Shown piece by piece: positions 36,781 to 47,665 of a stretch of DNA of 64,000 nucleotides; the first letter of the stretch is position 1; each line of letters opens with the position of its first letter. This stretch comes from Apoderus coryli (lineage: Eukaryota; Arthropoda; Insecta; Coleoptera; Attelabidae), in NCBI GenBank assembly GCA_911728435.2, contig OU452213.1:3451834-3515833 (forward strand), read 5' to 3'. The notes under the pieces are model-generated. The model did no database searches. It worked only from the letters and a program-made list of their open reading frames with translations, and was not told the DNA's origin. A program made the translations under genes and the position numbers.

Positions 36781-37268
36781 GCGTGTTTGTGGATTTGAAG
36801 AGAGCTTTTGAAACGATAAACAGAAAATATTTAATTGTTAAGCTTAATCGATACGGTATTCAGGGAAATGCATTGAAATTATTGGAAATTCAAAGGTGTC
36901 ATAACATAAGGATTAATGGCGATATTGGTGTGCCACAGGGAAGCGTCCTCGGTCCTCTGTTATTCCTTATATATGTCAACGACGTAAATTTGTTCTTGAA
37001 GAAAGCATTTGTGAGTTTATACGCTGACGATACGCTTGTGTCTGTCTCGGGTAAGAATTACTCCGAAACTGTACAAATTTTGAATCAGGAATTGGGTGTT
37101 TTCTATAAATGGTTATGTTACAATAAGCTTAAGTTAAACAAAGACAAAACTAAGTATATGATTTTTGGTTCGAGATCACAGTGCGATAAATTTATTAACG
37201 AAAATCACATCATTAGTATAGATAATTGTAATATAGAAAGGGTCTCTAATATGAGATATCTGATATAA
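36781..37268 (+). mobile_element. LINE reverse transcriptase fragment
   Basis: Open + strand frame with reverse transcriptase motifs in order: FVDLKRAFETINRKYLIVKL, GVPQGSVLGPLLFLIYVNDV, VSLYADDTLVSVSG (the YADD catalytic motif) and LNKDKTKYMIFGS. A piece between LLEI and IGVPQ (the usual SYL-NR segment) is deleted, and both ends are truncated. It is of the Jockey/RTE-like non-LTR kind; the clade cannot be fixed by eye. It lies in the sense orientation within the E75 intron. Confidence 0.88.
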
Positions 37269-37499
37269 CATTTATTTGTGAAAAAAATCTTCCAGATAAA
37301 TTCTCCAGAACTTGACCGAACATAGGGCCTGCAAACTCGGGAAACCAAACAACAATTCAGCCCTAACTTGAGAAAGAATGGACTGTATATAAGACAGTAC
37401 ATAACATGAACTGGATGATTTCTTCCAAATTTTAGTATATTATTTTTTTTTGGGACACAGTGTAATGCGGTGCATATAATGTGAATCAGTATTTATAAT

Positions 37500-37951
37500 G
37501 CACCACTTGCATTGTCGCGCTGCTGGTTGGATGCGTTTTCATGCAATCTGGCCACGGCAACAGCACAAAATGCATCGAACCCAAGAACGATGAACCCAAA
37601 TGGACGATGTTGATTGCCTGCCAACAGTGCCAACTGGCTGCCATTACATGATTCACTACATTTTAACCGATGCTGGCTATCATATCTGTTGTAATAATAA
37701 TTATGTAATTTCTTTCATTGAATACCTACGTCTGGGCAGGGGAAATACGTGGAATTTATTGAATTCTTCTGTTCAAACCAATGAGGAATAGAATTGAAAA
37801 GCTATCACAGGAAAACAAGAAGAAGTATGAAGGTATTTTGCCCTTGCAAGACAATGCTGCATTTATTGGTTCCCAAAATGATAAAAATCCATATGCTGGT
37901 CACGCTAAACAACCTCAAACTGAGCATACTAAATCTGAAACGACTTAATAA
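37500..37951 (+). pseudogene. Coding-like fragments, possibly a broken membrane-protein gene
   Basis: Two + strand pieces have coding character. The first, about 37505-37648, reads CIVALLVGCVFMQSGHGNST then KCIEPKNDEPKWTMLIACQQ, a hydrophobic segment followed by a Cys-containing hydrophilic stretch. The second, 37781-37951, reads MRNRIEKLSQENKKKYEGIL, PLQDNAAFIGSQNDKNPYAG and HAKQPQTEHTKSETT, then a stop. Frames differ and stops intervene. An acceptor-like CTGGGCAG at about 37740 precedes GGGAAATACGTGGAA. This may be a pseudogene or captured gene piece. I do not recognise the family. Confidence 0.3.
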
Positions 37952-39790
37952 TCATCGTTCTGTAAAAGTCATAATCACGGTTTCACCCTTGACAATTTGT
38001 GCCGTAACTAATAGGTTTATTAGGGGTTGTTTGGCATTATTGTTGTTATTATGTGCTTACCCAACACAAGGACACATTTTTTTTTGCTTCTAAGGTTATA
38101 TGATAGGCCTAAGTACAACAAATCACTAGATGTACGTATAGAATGATTTATTTATGAACAGCTTTGAAGACTGACTTCACGGGGGTTAAAATTTTAAGAA
38201 AGGAACCAAAATCTTTGTATACATATACAGATAAAGTTAAATCACGAGTATAGTAAATTAACTTTGCATAAACCATAAATTTGAATGGGAACGTCTTCAA
38301 GTAGAACAGGCACAGAACCACCACCTACCCACAGCTTTATTGAGAATTGCCATGAGGATTTCTTCAGACCAAATCTGTCTTTTTCTATCAGTAATGCCTA
38401 CATCCTCGCAGATTCTAAGCTTACATTTAGGATGTCCCGATACCCTTGTTTTTGGGGATTCTTTTGAAGTGAAGAGGGAAAATAATTTGAACATAGAAAT
38501 AGGTTTACAAAAGTTTTAACGTTTTCGGAGAGGTCTTCTTGTATAAGCCGGATTTGTTTCGTTCTATAAACAGACTAAACCAAATTAATTCAATTCAAAT
38601 GTTAGTATGTACCTATTGAAATTGGCAACAATGCCATTATTGTATGTTTGTTACTCTGTTATTCTGTTGAGGCCACGGTCAGTCAGAGACCCAGGAAAAA
38701 AGAAGCGCGTTGTTGGCATTGAACCTGATTGAACCTGCCACGAGAGTTAGGGAGGAGGACGACACGAGGTGCCGTGTTCTGAATGCCATAGTGCTAATAT
38801 TATTATTATTAAGAATATAAAATAATTGAGTATGATTGGTAAGCCCTTCTCTTTGCAAAAATATGATGGGGATAGATACATGGGTGGCCAACATTGTTTG
38901 TGTGTTTTTTTTTTTAGAATTTTACCAGTGAAAACAAATTTAAGAACAACATATTGGCCCTCCTATTTTGTTTTATGAACGCCAATGACTTCCGTTGAGC
39001 GATTCTTTTTGTATATTTTTTGGCTCTTTTAAAATTTTGATAAAACGATTTCTTACGGGGATAGTTTACAAAGTATTGATCCTTGTTGATTTTGCCTTTT
39101 TATCTTTTTAAATCCGGGTACTATTAGAACCGCCACGCTTAATCCAGAGCTGTTTGAAACAAATTTCAAGGATTTTGGGGGTTGCCATTTAAAGATTTTG
39201 AATTTTGACAGTTTTTTCAATTTTATTTTATACGTACATATTTGGAAATCTTGAATATATGAATAGGGGCATTTTTACTATAATACACTTACTGTGCATC
39301 ATTGGGCTGGTAGAGGCTGAAATTTAATTAATACTTTGTGGCTTCTACTGTATTCTTAACCTTGAAAAATTCACTCTTCGTTCGTTTGTATTTAAAAACG
39401 TGGCATACAAAATCGTTTTTATTTCGGTGACGACAAGAAGAATTATATGGCCAAAAATTGTTCGCGTTCAAGGCCATACTGGAGCCTTTGTATACCTATA
39501 TATACTGGGGCAAGCACTGTATAGGTACATGATATATTGTGGATTGTGTAGGTATAATAAAAGCCGTGGTAATGAACTTCACTCGGTAATTACGACATTG
39601 AAAATATGTCCAAAAAAAGTCACTATACATAGTGTACCAAAAATGGGGTTAAATTTAGCTTTTTTTCAAAATTGCCCTGCTGTTAAAGTAGTCGAGAAAA
39701 ATACGAATCGAATTGAAGAAGAATTGAGTGCAAGTGAATGGGTTGCGAGCTGAGAAATTCAGTTGACGAACCATTAAAAATTGAAAGTAT
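37952..39790 (+). other. E75 intron, no gene seen
   Basis: AT-rich intron with no frame of coding character; the open frame at 39400-39753 has no recognisable motif. A short ATT run occurs near 38798. Confidence 0.45.
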
Positions 39791-40144
39791 ACCTTTTATA
39801 TTTCGGTATTTGGCAACCCTGGTGTTGCCATCTGGCAACTGACAGCTCAATCGTAAAGTTGGACATTTTTGAGGTTATACGTACTCAGAGCGCTATTTGT
39901 GCTGTTTACAGTAACTTAAAAGATTCATTTCAGTGTTTATCGATGGTATCGTGAATTCAATCGTGGTCGTAGTTCACTCCAAGACGAATTTCGTGAAGGT
40001 CATCCAAAATCAGTTGTTGTTCCGAAACCCATTGATGCGAACTGATATTGCAAGACCGTCATATGACCTACAAGAGATTGAGAGAAACTTATGATTAATA
40101 TTTGTTTTTGTTGTCTAATCCCGAAATATGAAAGGCAACCCTCG
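39791..40144 (+). mobile_element. Internally deleted mariner with N-terminal transposase piece
   Basis: The right end reads inward (reverse strand) as CGAGGGTTGCCTTTCATATTTCGG and the left as ACCTTTTATATTTCGG, i.e. matching inverted ends with the left outermost bases lost. Between them a frame reads VYRWYREFNRGRSSLQDEFR then EGHPKSVVVPKPIDA, the second DNA-binding motif of mariner transposase, followed by a decayed LQDRHMTY segment. The catalytic part is absent. Confidence 0.75.
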
Positions 40145-40815
40145 TATCTGATTGATTATCTTTCTTCTTTGTATCTTATGCTGTGTATAAAAAATAAGGA
40201 AGAATGAAGAGTAATATAACAGCTTGTAGGTATTTATTATTATAAAAGGGTTCTTCTATTCGAAGATAACTGTAAATCATTATTAGACCTGAGTTAATAA
40301 TTGAGTATAATGCAAAATCTGGATGAGAGGGTGCCAAAATAATAAGCTGGTAGTATGCTCGGTACTCCAAAACAACAACATGATATATAATTTCAGAGCA
40401 AATTGACTAATGCTTATTTTTAGCAGCAGAGGATACTACAGTAATTTTTGACCACCCTGTAACGAAGTGCGTCAATCTCTCAAGATGGTTGATATTCTAA
40501 AGATGTTATTGAACTACCTTCCAAAATTCAAGATTCTGTCTATTCAACCGACAAAATGGCGAATATTATTCGCGTTGGTCGTTTCATTAGAAATCTTAAT
40601 TTATGAAATTTCTACATATGCGGTTGGATTGCGGTTAAATTATCTGTAATATTTGTGATTTATTTGATAAACATTATTTGGGTTTGTTGTTTTCTAATTT
40701 TTAATGAATGCTTTTAGCATTCCAGTTAACTTATGTTCCCAATATTTTTAAAATATGTGTCTGTTTAAATAATTTCGAATTAGAATATGCTTTGCTTTGT
40801 CTTTTTATACTCGTA
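40145..40815 (+). other. E75 intron between two mariner copies, no gene seen
   Basis: AT-rich sequence with a CACCCTGTAA end at about 40453 and no coding frame of note. Confidence 0.45.
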
Positions 40816-40817
40816 TA

Positions 40818-42125
40818 CGAGGTCTGTTCAAAAAGTACCCGGAATTCTCATTTTTCTAAAAAAATATTTATTTATTCGTCTACATCTATATGGTCCCCTT
40901 CAAAGTAATCCCCCCTTGATATAATACACTTATGCCAGCGTTTTTTCCAGTCTTCGAAACACCCTTGATAGTCACTTTTTGTAATGCTCTGTAGCACTCT
41001 CAGCGATTCTGCCTTTATCTCTTCAATCGATGAAAAACGCTGTCCTTTCATGGGTCTCTTCAACTTTGGGAACAGGAAAAAATCACACGGAGCGATATCT
41101 GGTGAATAAGGAGGTTGGGGCATGATTAAAGTCTTGTTTTTAGCCAAAAAATCACGAATAAGCAACGATGAATGAGCAGGTGCGTTATCGTGGTGCAAAA
41201 CCCATGAATTGTTTTTCCATAAATCGGGGCGTTTTTTTCGAATTGCTTCACGCAAATGTCGCATTACTTCAAGGTAATACTCCTTATTGACGGTTTGACC
41301 TTTTGGCAAGAATTCTTTATGCACTATGCCATTATAATCGAAGAAAACAGTAAGCAAAACCTTGACATTTGATCGAACTTGACGTGCTTTTTTCACTCTT
41401 GGTGACGTTGAGTGCTTCCACGTGGACGATTGTGCTTTTGTTTCGACATCATAACCGTACACCCATGTTTCATTACCAGTTATGACCCTTTCAAGTAAAT
41501 TTGGATCGTCGTTGACGTCGTTTAACAGCTCCTGAGCGATGGTAATGCGTTTGTTTTTTTGATCAAAATTCAGCAGGTTTGGAACGAATTTTGCTGCCCA
41601 AAACCTTTGAAAAAATATGATGGCATGAGCCAACTGATATGCCAACTTCATCAGCAACTTCTCTAATTGTGATTCGGCGATCATCCATAATCATTTTTTC
41701 CACTTTTCCCACATTTTCATCGATTATTGACGTGCTGGGTCGACCGGAGCGTTCTTCGTCTTCAACGTCTTCGCGGCCATCTTGGAAACGCTTATACCAC
41801 TCGTAAACACTTGTTTTTTTCATAGCAGACTCACCGTAGGCTCTCTGTAACATTTCGCACACTTGGTTACACTTTATTTCATTTTTCACGCAAAATTTAA
41901 TACAAATTCTTTGACTTTTCAATTCTTCCATTGTTTAAACTAACAAAAATCGCCGAGCTCAAAAAAACACGTCTACACCAGCCGCTACAAGACAGAATGT
42001 AAACAATGAATACAGCTGAAAATTTCACCATACATTAGGGACATGTGTACCAACACAAATTTGACCACCGGACTCTCCAGACGCGCGCAATTCAAAAATT
42101 CCGGGAATTTTTTGAACAGACCTCG
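40818..42125 (-). mobile_element. Nearly full-length mariner element
   Basis: The element is 1308 bp, flanked by TA (40816-40817 and 42126-42127). The inverted ends are CGAGGTCTGTTCAAAAAGTA (left) and, read inward from the right, CGAGGTCTGTTCAAAAAATT; both continue to a CCGGAATT. Length, target site and ends are typical of mariner. It encodes one transposase on the - strand, with a single frame break. The long, almost intact reading frame suggests a recent insertion. It lies antisense to E75. Confidence 0.94.
40872..41931 (-). pseudogene. Mariner transposase with frameshift and first catalytic Asp changed
   Basis: The N-terminal frame starts at ATG 41931 (MEELKSQRICIKFCVKNEIK). It contains the two helix-turn-helix regions (YKRFQDGREDVEDEERSGRP and ITIREVADEVGISVGSCHHI). 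A frameshift near 41595-41610 (VLG to AAKFVP) moves to the second frame, which runs to the stop at 40872. Catalytic motifs: ITGNETWVYGYD, where the family has Asp (GDE) and this copy has Asn; VLHHDNAPAHSS with the second Asp; and YSPDIAPCDFFLF with the third Asp, exactly 34 residues between the last two (DD34D). WKHSTSPR is also kept. The frameshift and the Asp to Asn change each should abolish activity. Confidence 0.92.
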
Positions 42126-42127
42126 TA

Positions 42128-42944
42128 TGTACATCTTTAGTTCCGAATCGAAAAGCATATATGGGACCTTTGGTGGATTGTGACTGAGAGGTTTGGTGGA
42201 CAGTAAGGTTTTAGATATTTAAGAATTGGAAAAGTTTCTTTTCTTTTAGTTTTTAAGTTTCATTTAATTTTTAGTTTATAGCTAAGAATGTTAAGCAATA
42301 ATTTGTCTTGTAATTGGGTTGTACTTACTGTTAGACAATAAAGTTCATTTCATTTCATTTCATATTTTCCGGAAACCTGTTTTGGACCAAAAAATTCAAA
42401 ATAAATTATTTATTCAAAAACTGTTGAAGATAGGTATAGGCAAATTACTCTTCTTTTATTATTCTGGTGTCAAAAGTGTACCCCCAATCGGCACGTGGGT
42501 CATATGTCTATAATTCTGTATAGGGCGTTTCCCTATCCAAAACCCCTAAAATGTGTTTTATCAAAACTGGTTGTTTAAAAGATTATAACGGGCACACGTT
42601 TCTTATGTACTTATCGCGTGTATCTTACATAAGGTTTTTTTTTGATATACCCATCTAATCATAATAATGATTATATCGAAATGTTTTTGTATTTTAGCAT
42701 ACAGGGTTGTTCAGACAAAGGTTACAGTAACTAATTATAAAGAAAAACTACTCTATATACAGCATTTCGTTTAAGGATTTGGAAAAACTCGTTGTTACTT
42801 TTATTGAATAATAGTTTATTATGTACTTAGTAGCAAAAGGAACACGGGAATGTGCTTTTCCTACGAAGTCCCGAGCAAAGTCAATAAATATACTATTTTG
42901 GACTTTCTACGTGAAACTTTCAAGCGTATTCGCTGCCCCGGGTC
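42128..42944 (+). other. E75 intron with the 3' end of a retroposon
   Basis: At 42300-42363 the sequence TTGGGTTGTACTTACTGTTAGACAATAAAG is followed by repeated TTCAT, which looks like the tailed 3' end of a LINE or SINE. A related TTGGGTTGTATCTGTTAGACAATAAAG piece lies inside the P-type element at about 20875, and in its second copy. The rest is AT-rich with no gene. Confidence 0.45.
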
Positions 42945-43945
42945 GCATTTTCGGAATTCGCCGACACATTAGCTGTTCGGAACAACTCAGGTGATAAGAA
43001 TCACAGATTGATAAAGTCCCGACGTATTAGACTAATGCGTCAGCGAATTACGTATGAAATTGCACATCTCAAACTAAGAATATCTTTTCGGTTTGAATCA
43101 GATTGGTGTAACTAGTTTCTTGAGCTGTTAAAAACATTTTGATTTCCCAATAAAAATAAATTTTACCTATTAATACTGAATTAATGAAATGGATCCAAAG
43201 AAGGTATTTTTAGGTTAGGTTTATGCCGTTTGTGTTATATTTACGGTCGTGTCTGCTCGATCGTTTGACGTAAGTTCAAATAATTTCGGTAATTGGCGCA
43301 TCTGACGGTCGTTTACGGTGAGTAGGTAATGTATGCTCGTCCGGAAAATATTAGGACTTCCTAAGAAACTACAATCAATTAGGTGTCAGCGATGTTTCGC
43401 TGCTTTATTTCCGCTTTTTCAAGCTTCTTCCAGTAGATTGTATCTACAATTAAAACAATTAGATGACATTTCTATATATAACAACAGTACCAAAAAATGT
43501 TACTATACACGATTAGTGATCAATTCAGTTAGTGTTGACCATTAACTTGTATATAGAAATGTAATTTAATTGTTTTAATTGTACATTCTAACTGGAAGAA
43601 GGTTGAAAAAGCGGAAATAAAGCCGCGAAACGTCACTGACATCTAATTGAGTGTACTTTCCTACGAAATCCTATAACCCACTATACAAAAGAAACCATAA
43701 ATTATTGAGGACCCGAAATACTCAAAAATGATTTAATTTTTTTCATAGTTTCCAAACTATAACCGAGATTTGTAAGAAAAAAAAACATTATGGGAAACCC
43801 TTTAGGAGGTGGCACGTTGCATGAATTTCATAAATCGCCGACGCATTAGTCTAAAACGTCGGGACTTTATGAATCTGTGATGCGCATCACCCGAGTTATT
43901 CCGAGCGGCTAATGTGTCGGCGAATTCCGAAAATGCCCCCTGGTC
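42945..43945. mobile_element. Foldback element with about 105-bp arms
   Basis: The left arm, about 42945-43052 (GCATTTTCGGAATTCGCCGA, then AACTCAGGTGATAAGAATCA, then GTCCCGACGTATTAGACTAA), is repeated inverted at about 43840-43945 (CGCCGACGCATTAGTCTAAA ... CGGCGAATTCCGAAAATGCC). The arms are about 90% identical by eye. No protein is encoded. Target duplication was not identified. A second, unrelated hairpin sits inside it (43363-43665). Confidence 0.75.
43363..43665. repeat. Compact hairpin nested in the foldback
   Basis: The left arm 43363-43480 contains AATTAGGTGTCAGCGATGTT, CTTTATTTCCGCTTTTTCAA and ACAATTAAAACAATTA. The right arm 43549-43665 is its inverted copy with scattered differences. 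A loop of about 70 bp separates them. Its sequence is unlike the outer foldback, so it is probably a separate insertion. Confidence 0.75.
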
Positions 43946-44759
43946 AGGTGAAGGTCCATGCCACTTGTTAACCAATGACATGATTAATGACCCAATAAAG
44001 ATAAAATGCTGCTACATTTAAACACAGTCGAGACGGGATTAAAAATTTGTCTCATCACAATTGAAATCCACTGTAGATTTAATTTTCCTTATAAATAAGA
44101 CTGTCAGGAAGTGTTTAAATTTTTTTTCTTTGCCTCATAGCCGCTACCACTATAATACTAACTACAATAACCACAGAAACGGTGAAAGGAGTTTTTTTTT
44201 TTATAATAATAAATGAGAGGGAACGGGCACCAATATGAGACAGCCAGACGTTCAGCAACATGTGTTAGACGTGCTGTGGCTCTTCCTTTCTATTCTATAC
44301 CATTTTTTTTTCTTGAAGCTGCAACAAAATGCGCCCTTATACCATTTAATACGTGTGTTGGTGTTAAATAACGCACACGTTGTTATTATGGATTGGAAGA
44401 AAATTTTAAAGGAGCGTGTGGTATTGAAAACGAAAGCAAGGAGGAAGGCAACTTTTTATATATGCGGAAGTTCAATGTAATGAACAGTAGAATAGATTTT
44501 TTTACCTCTATATATAACACTTATTTGGAATCTCTTTTAAAGCAATCAGAAATAAGGTTGTAATGCTTGTGAAGCACCCTGTATATGACGGCCATTCGCC
44601 ACAGGACTAATAACTCGAGTAAACGGTCAAAATTGACCTTTTTTTGACATAACAGAAACGTATTAAGTACAGGGTAGTATATTTTGCTTATGATATCTCC
44701 TGTATATTATTATTATTTTTTTAATTCTCCATAAGGTTTTAATAATATTTGACAATAGG
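43946..44759 (+). other. E75 intron, no gene seen
   Basis: AT-rich, with CACCCTGTATAT at about 44577 and TACAGGGTAG at about 44669. The open frame at 44235-44480 has no recognisable feature. Confidence 0.45.
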
Positions 44760-46465
44760 AAAAAATCTTTAATAATAATAATCTCTATATTGTCTAACAG
44801 GTATTGCTACCCAATAACAAGACAAAATCTTACATTAACAAAAACAATTGCCTAGCATTAGCATACAAAAATACCCAACTTAGAACTAACTGAAAAATAG
44901 AAAAATACAAAAAAGGAAATACAAGCATCAAAACGAAAGAAAATTGAGAGGATTACAAGAACAATTAATAATAACAATAAATAATTAACACATGAACATA
45001 ATTCATCAAAACAAATACAAATCAGTAGCCCGCAAACATGTCTCTAAACTTTTCTTAAAAGAATCAAGCGATACATTAAAAAAATCAACGTTTTCATTAA
45101 TAACTAATCGGTTGCTGTATTTACAAGCCCGAAATAGCGGGTGCTTTAGATTCATAATTAGAACGAATCTGTGGCACCCAAAATAAACTAGCGCTTCTAG
45201 AGTGAGCCCTAGGGACACGAAACCATAGCTGCTGAAGCAACCGAGGACAATCCAACATATTGTTGTCTCGGCCGAAATCCGAACCTTGCCAGTAACAGGC
45301 CGTGATCACACCCACGAGGAGGAAAATATCCATCAATTTTAAATGACAAATATTTTAAAAACTTACGTTGGATACTCTCCAATCTCTGTATATGAACATG
45401 GTAGATGGGCGACCAAATGATTGTAGCGAATTCCAAAATAGACACAACAAAGGCGAAATAGAGACTTTTCAGGCAGTCCATGTTGTTGAATTCTCTGGTC
45501 TGTCTAAAAATAAATCCTAACATTCACAAAGCATTAGCAGAAAGTTGCTCAATGTGGTAGTTGAAAGATAAATCACCATCCAAGTATACACCAAGATCTT
45601 TGATTAAAGCGCAGCGTTCCAAATTTGAATTATCGATGGTGTAGTTTTGCAAAAACGGATCTTGACGTTTTGTAAATGTCACCGACTTACATTTGTTCAG
45701 ATTTAGAGGAAGTCTAAACCATTCTGAGAGCAGACACAGATCTGTTTGAAGCTGTGCGCAATCGTTCTCACAAACAACAGTGCGATACAATTTTAAATCA
45801 TCAGCAAACAACAAATAATTGCTATTGAAACCAGAGCCAATATCGTTTACGAATATTGCAAAGAGAAGAGGAGCCAACGTACTGCCCTGCGGAGTTCCAC
45901 TTGAGGCTGTGAATGAACTTGAACTGAATCCATTGTATTCAATAAATTGTTGCCTTGCTCCCAGATAGGACTGAAAAAAAGATATCAGATTCCTGCCAAT
46001 GTCGCACATCTTCTGTTGAATCAGGGAATGATCAATCTTATCGAACGCCTTGGAAAAGTCAGTATAGATTGCGTCGACTTGCAAACCTCGATTGATTCGT
46101 TAGATTGGTCACCGTAGAATGACCCTTAATGAACCCATGTTGCTGGTAAACTAGCCTATGATTTATTTGCCCAAATAACTTATTGTGCAGAGCAATTTCA
46201 AAAACGTTTGCGAAATTAGGAAGAATTGAAATAGGTCGATAGTTTTCGATTCTGTTATATCTCCCGATTTATGTAGCTATCTTCCAGTAGTCAGGAAACA
46301 AGTTGGACCGCAGGGATAAATTAAAAATGTAATACAAATAATAATAATTGTTAATTTGGATGAGTGACCGTATGAGGGTACATGGTCTCTTCAAAAGAAC
46401 CGGACAAGCATTAGTAAGGCTAGATAAAGCCATATAGAGCAGCGTGGAAAGTGTTTTAACCATGA
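44760..46465 (-). mobile_element. Decayed Jockey-like LINE, reverse transcriptase with C-terminus
   Basis: On the - strand, from right to left: LFPDYWKIA (46290) and NYRPISILPNFANVFE (about 46230). Then comes QVDAIYTDFSKAFDKIDHSL (46080), SGTPQGSTLAPLLFAIFVND and YLLFADDLKLYR (the F-ADD catalytic motif, about 45810). LNLNKCKSVTFTK and IKDLGVYLDGDLSFNYHIEQ follow. After an in-frame TGA at 45524-45526 comes MLGFIFRQTREFNN and IIWSPIYHVHIQRLESIQRK. The C-terminal RACKYSNRLVINENVDFFNV ends at 45006. There are at least two frameshifts upstream of QVDAIY and two near 45250. The endonuclease part is missing (5' truncation). The 3' end is in the TAT/AAT-rich sequence near 44760. Confidence 0.88.
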
Positions 46466-47665
46466 TAAGTTTTTGTTATAAGTATAGGTATATATTTTTT
46501 TTATTCTTTCGAGACTCCGTTACTTCTTTATAATAAACTTAACATGTATATTTCAAGTGCAATAACCTGAAGTAGAGACTATAAGCATAGTGCTACCGGA
46601 AGGCGGCTCATATACATACATAACACATCTATTTTATTTATTTTTTCAAGTAATATTATTATACAACGTTTGTTTTATGATGTAAACTGTTCATACACTA
46701 CGTAATAATTAATTGGTAATTTATTTCGACTGTAGTAACAATCCAGGGCAGCACACCACCCTTATCTTGACTACAGAGAGTAGTAGTTGTAGTAAATACG
46801 AACGAGAACATTTTTTGACTATTTGGAAATCACACATACTTGGCATTTCATTAATTTTCTCGTGTGTTTTAAATGTACACCCCTGTATATTATGTCAGAT
46901 ATACATGAACCATTCAAAGACAAATACAACGATATATGTCATGCGGTGCCCTCGAGTCACTGTTTCTAAAATATCAGTGGTGAAAGTCAATTTTATATTT
47001 TAGCAAAGAGTTGTCTGAATTCAAAAAAAAGTACAGTACTTACCTGAGATACAACTATATAGTAGATTCAGCATTTATGTATATTTTTTTCTATCCAAAA
47101 AGAATCTAAAAACTCATACAAATAACTTACGTATACGCTAGTTGAAATATAGGCTAAATATTGAAGGTAAACGAGAATATAGGGTGTGCTATTTAAAATA
47201 GCTGTCGCTGCACTATGAGCCACCCTGTATATGTACATATTAAATAAATAAAAACTTCAATTTAACCCAACAAAAGTTTCTATTTAACGTTTTGTTGTAG
47301 GTACTGTTAATAGAAAAGGTCCCTCTTAAACGGGCCGCCCGGTACATTTTATTAGTATTGTAATGGAAATTAAGGCAGCCCCGTTCAAGGTTAATACTCA
47401 ATGAAGGCATTGACATTTAGATTTTGTTTTTTTGAACTTGCTTAAACTTTATGAGTGCGTGTGTGTGAGTGTTTACTATCCGTAAGCATTAAGTAAGTAT
47501 ATAAATACGTTAAGCTCTATGAATATAAAACAGGGACAACTATCTGTCTATAGTATTTATGGATGGCCATCTGGCGGAAGAATTAATAGAATATGGGAAG
47601 AATAATAATTATAAACGTCATCTATTTCATATTTTTGTAATACGAATCATTTGAATTTGCATGTG
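46466..47665 (+). other. E75 intron, no gene seen
   Basis: AT-rich intron with a CACCCTGTATAT end at about 47221 and no coding frame. Confidence 0.5.

Noticed and set aside
39400..39753. 117-codon open frame before a deleted mariner
   Set aside because: No recognisable motif, low-complexity Ile/Tyr/Lys composition, and no splice context.
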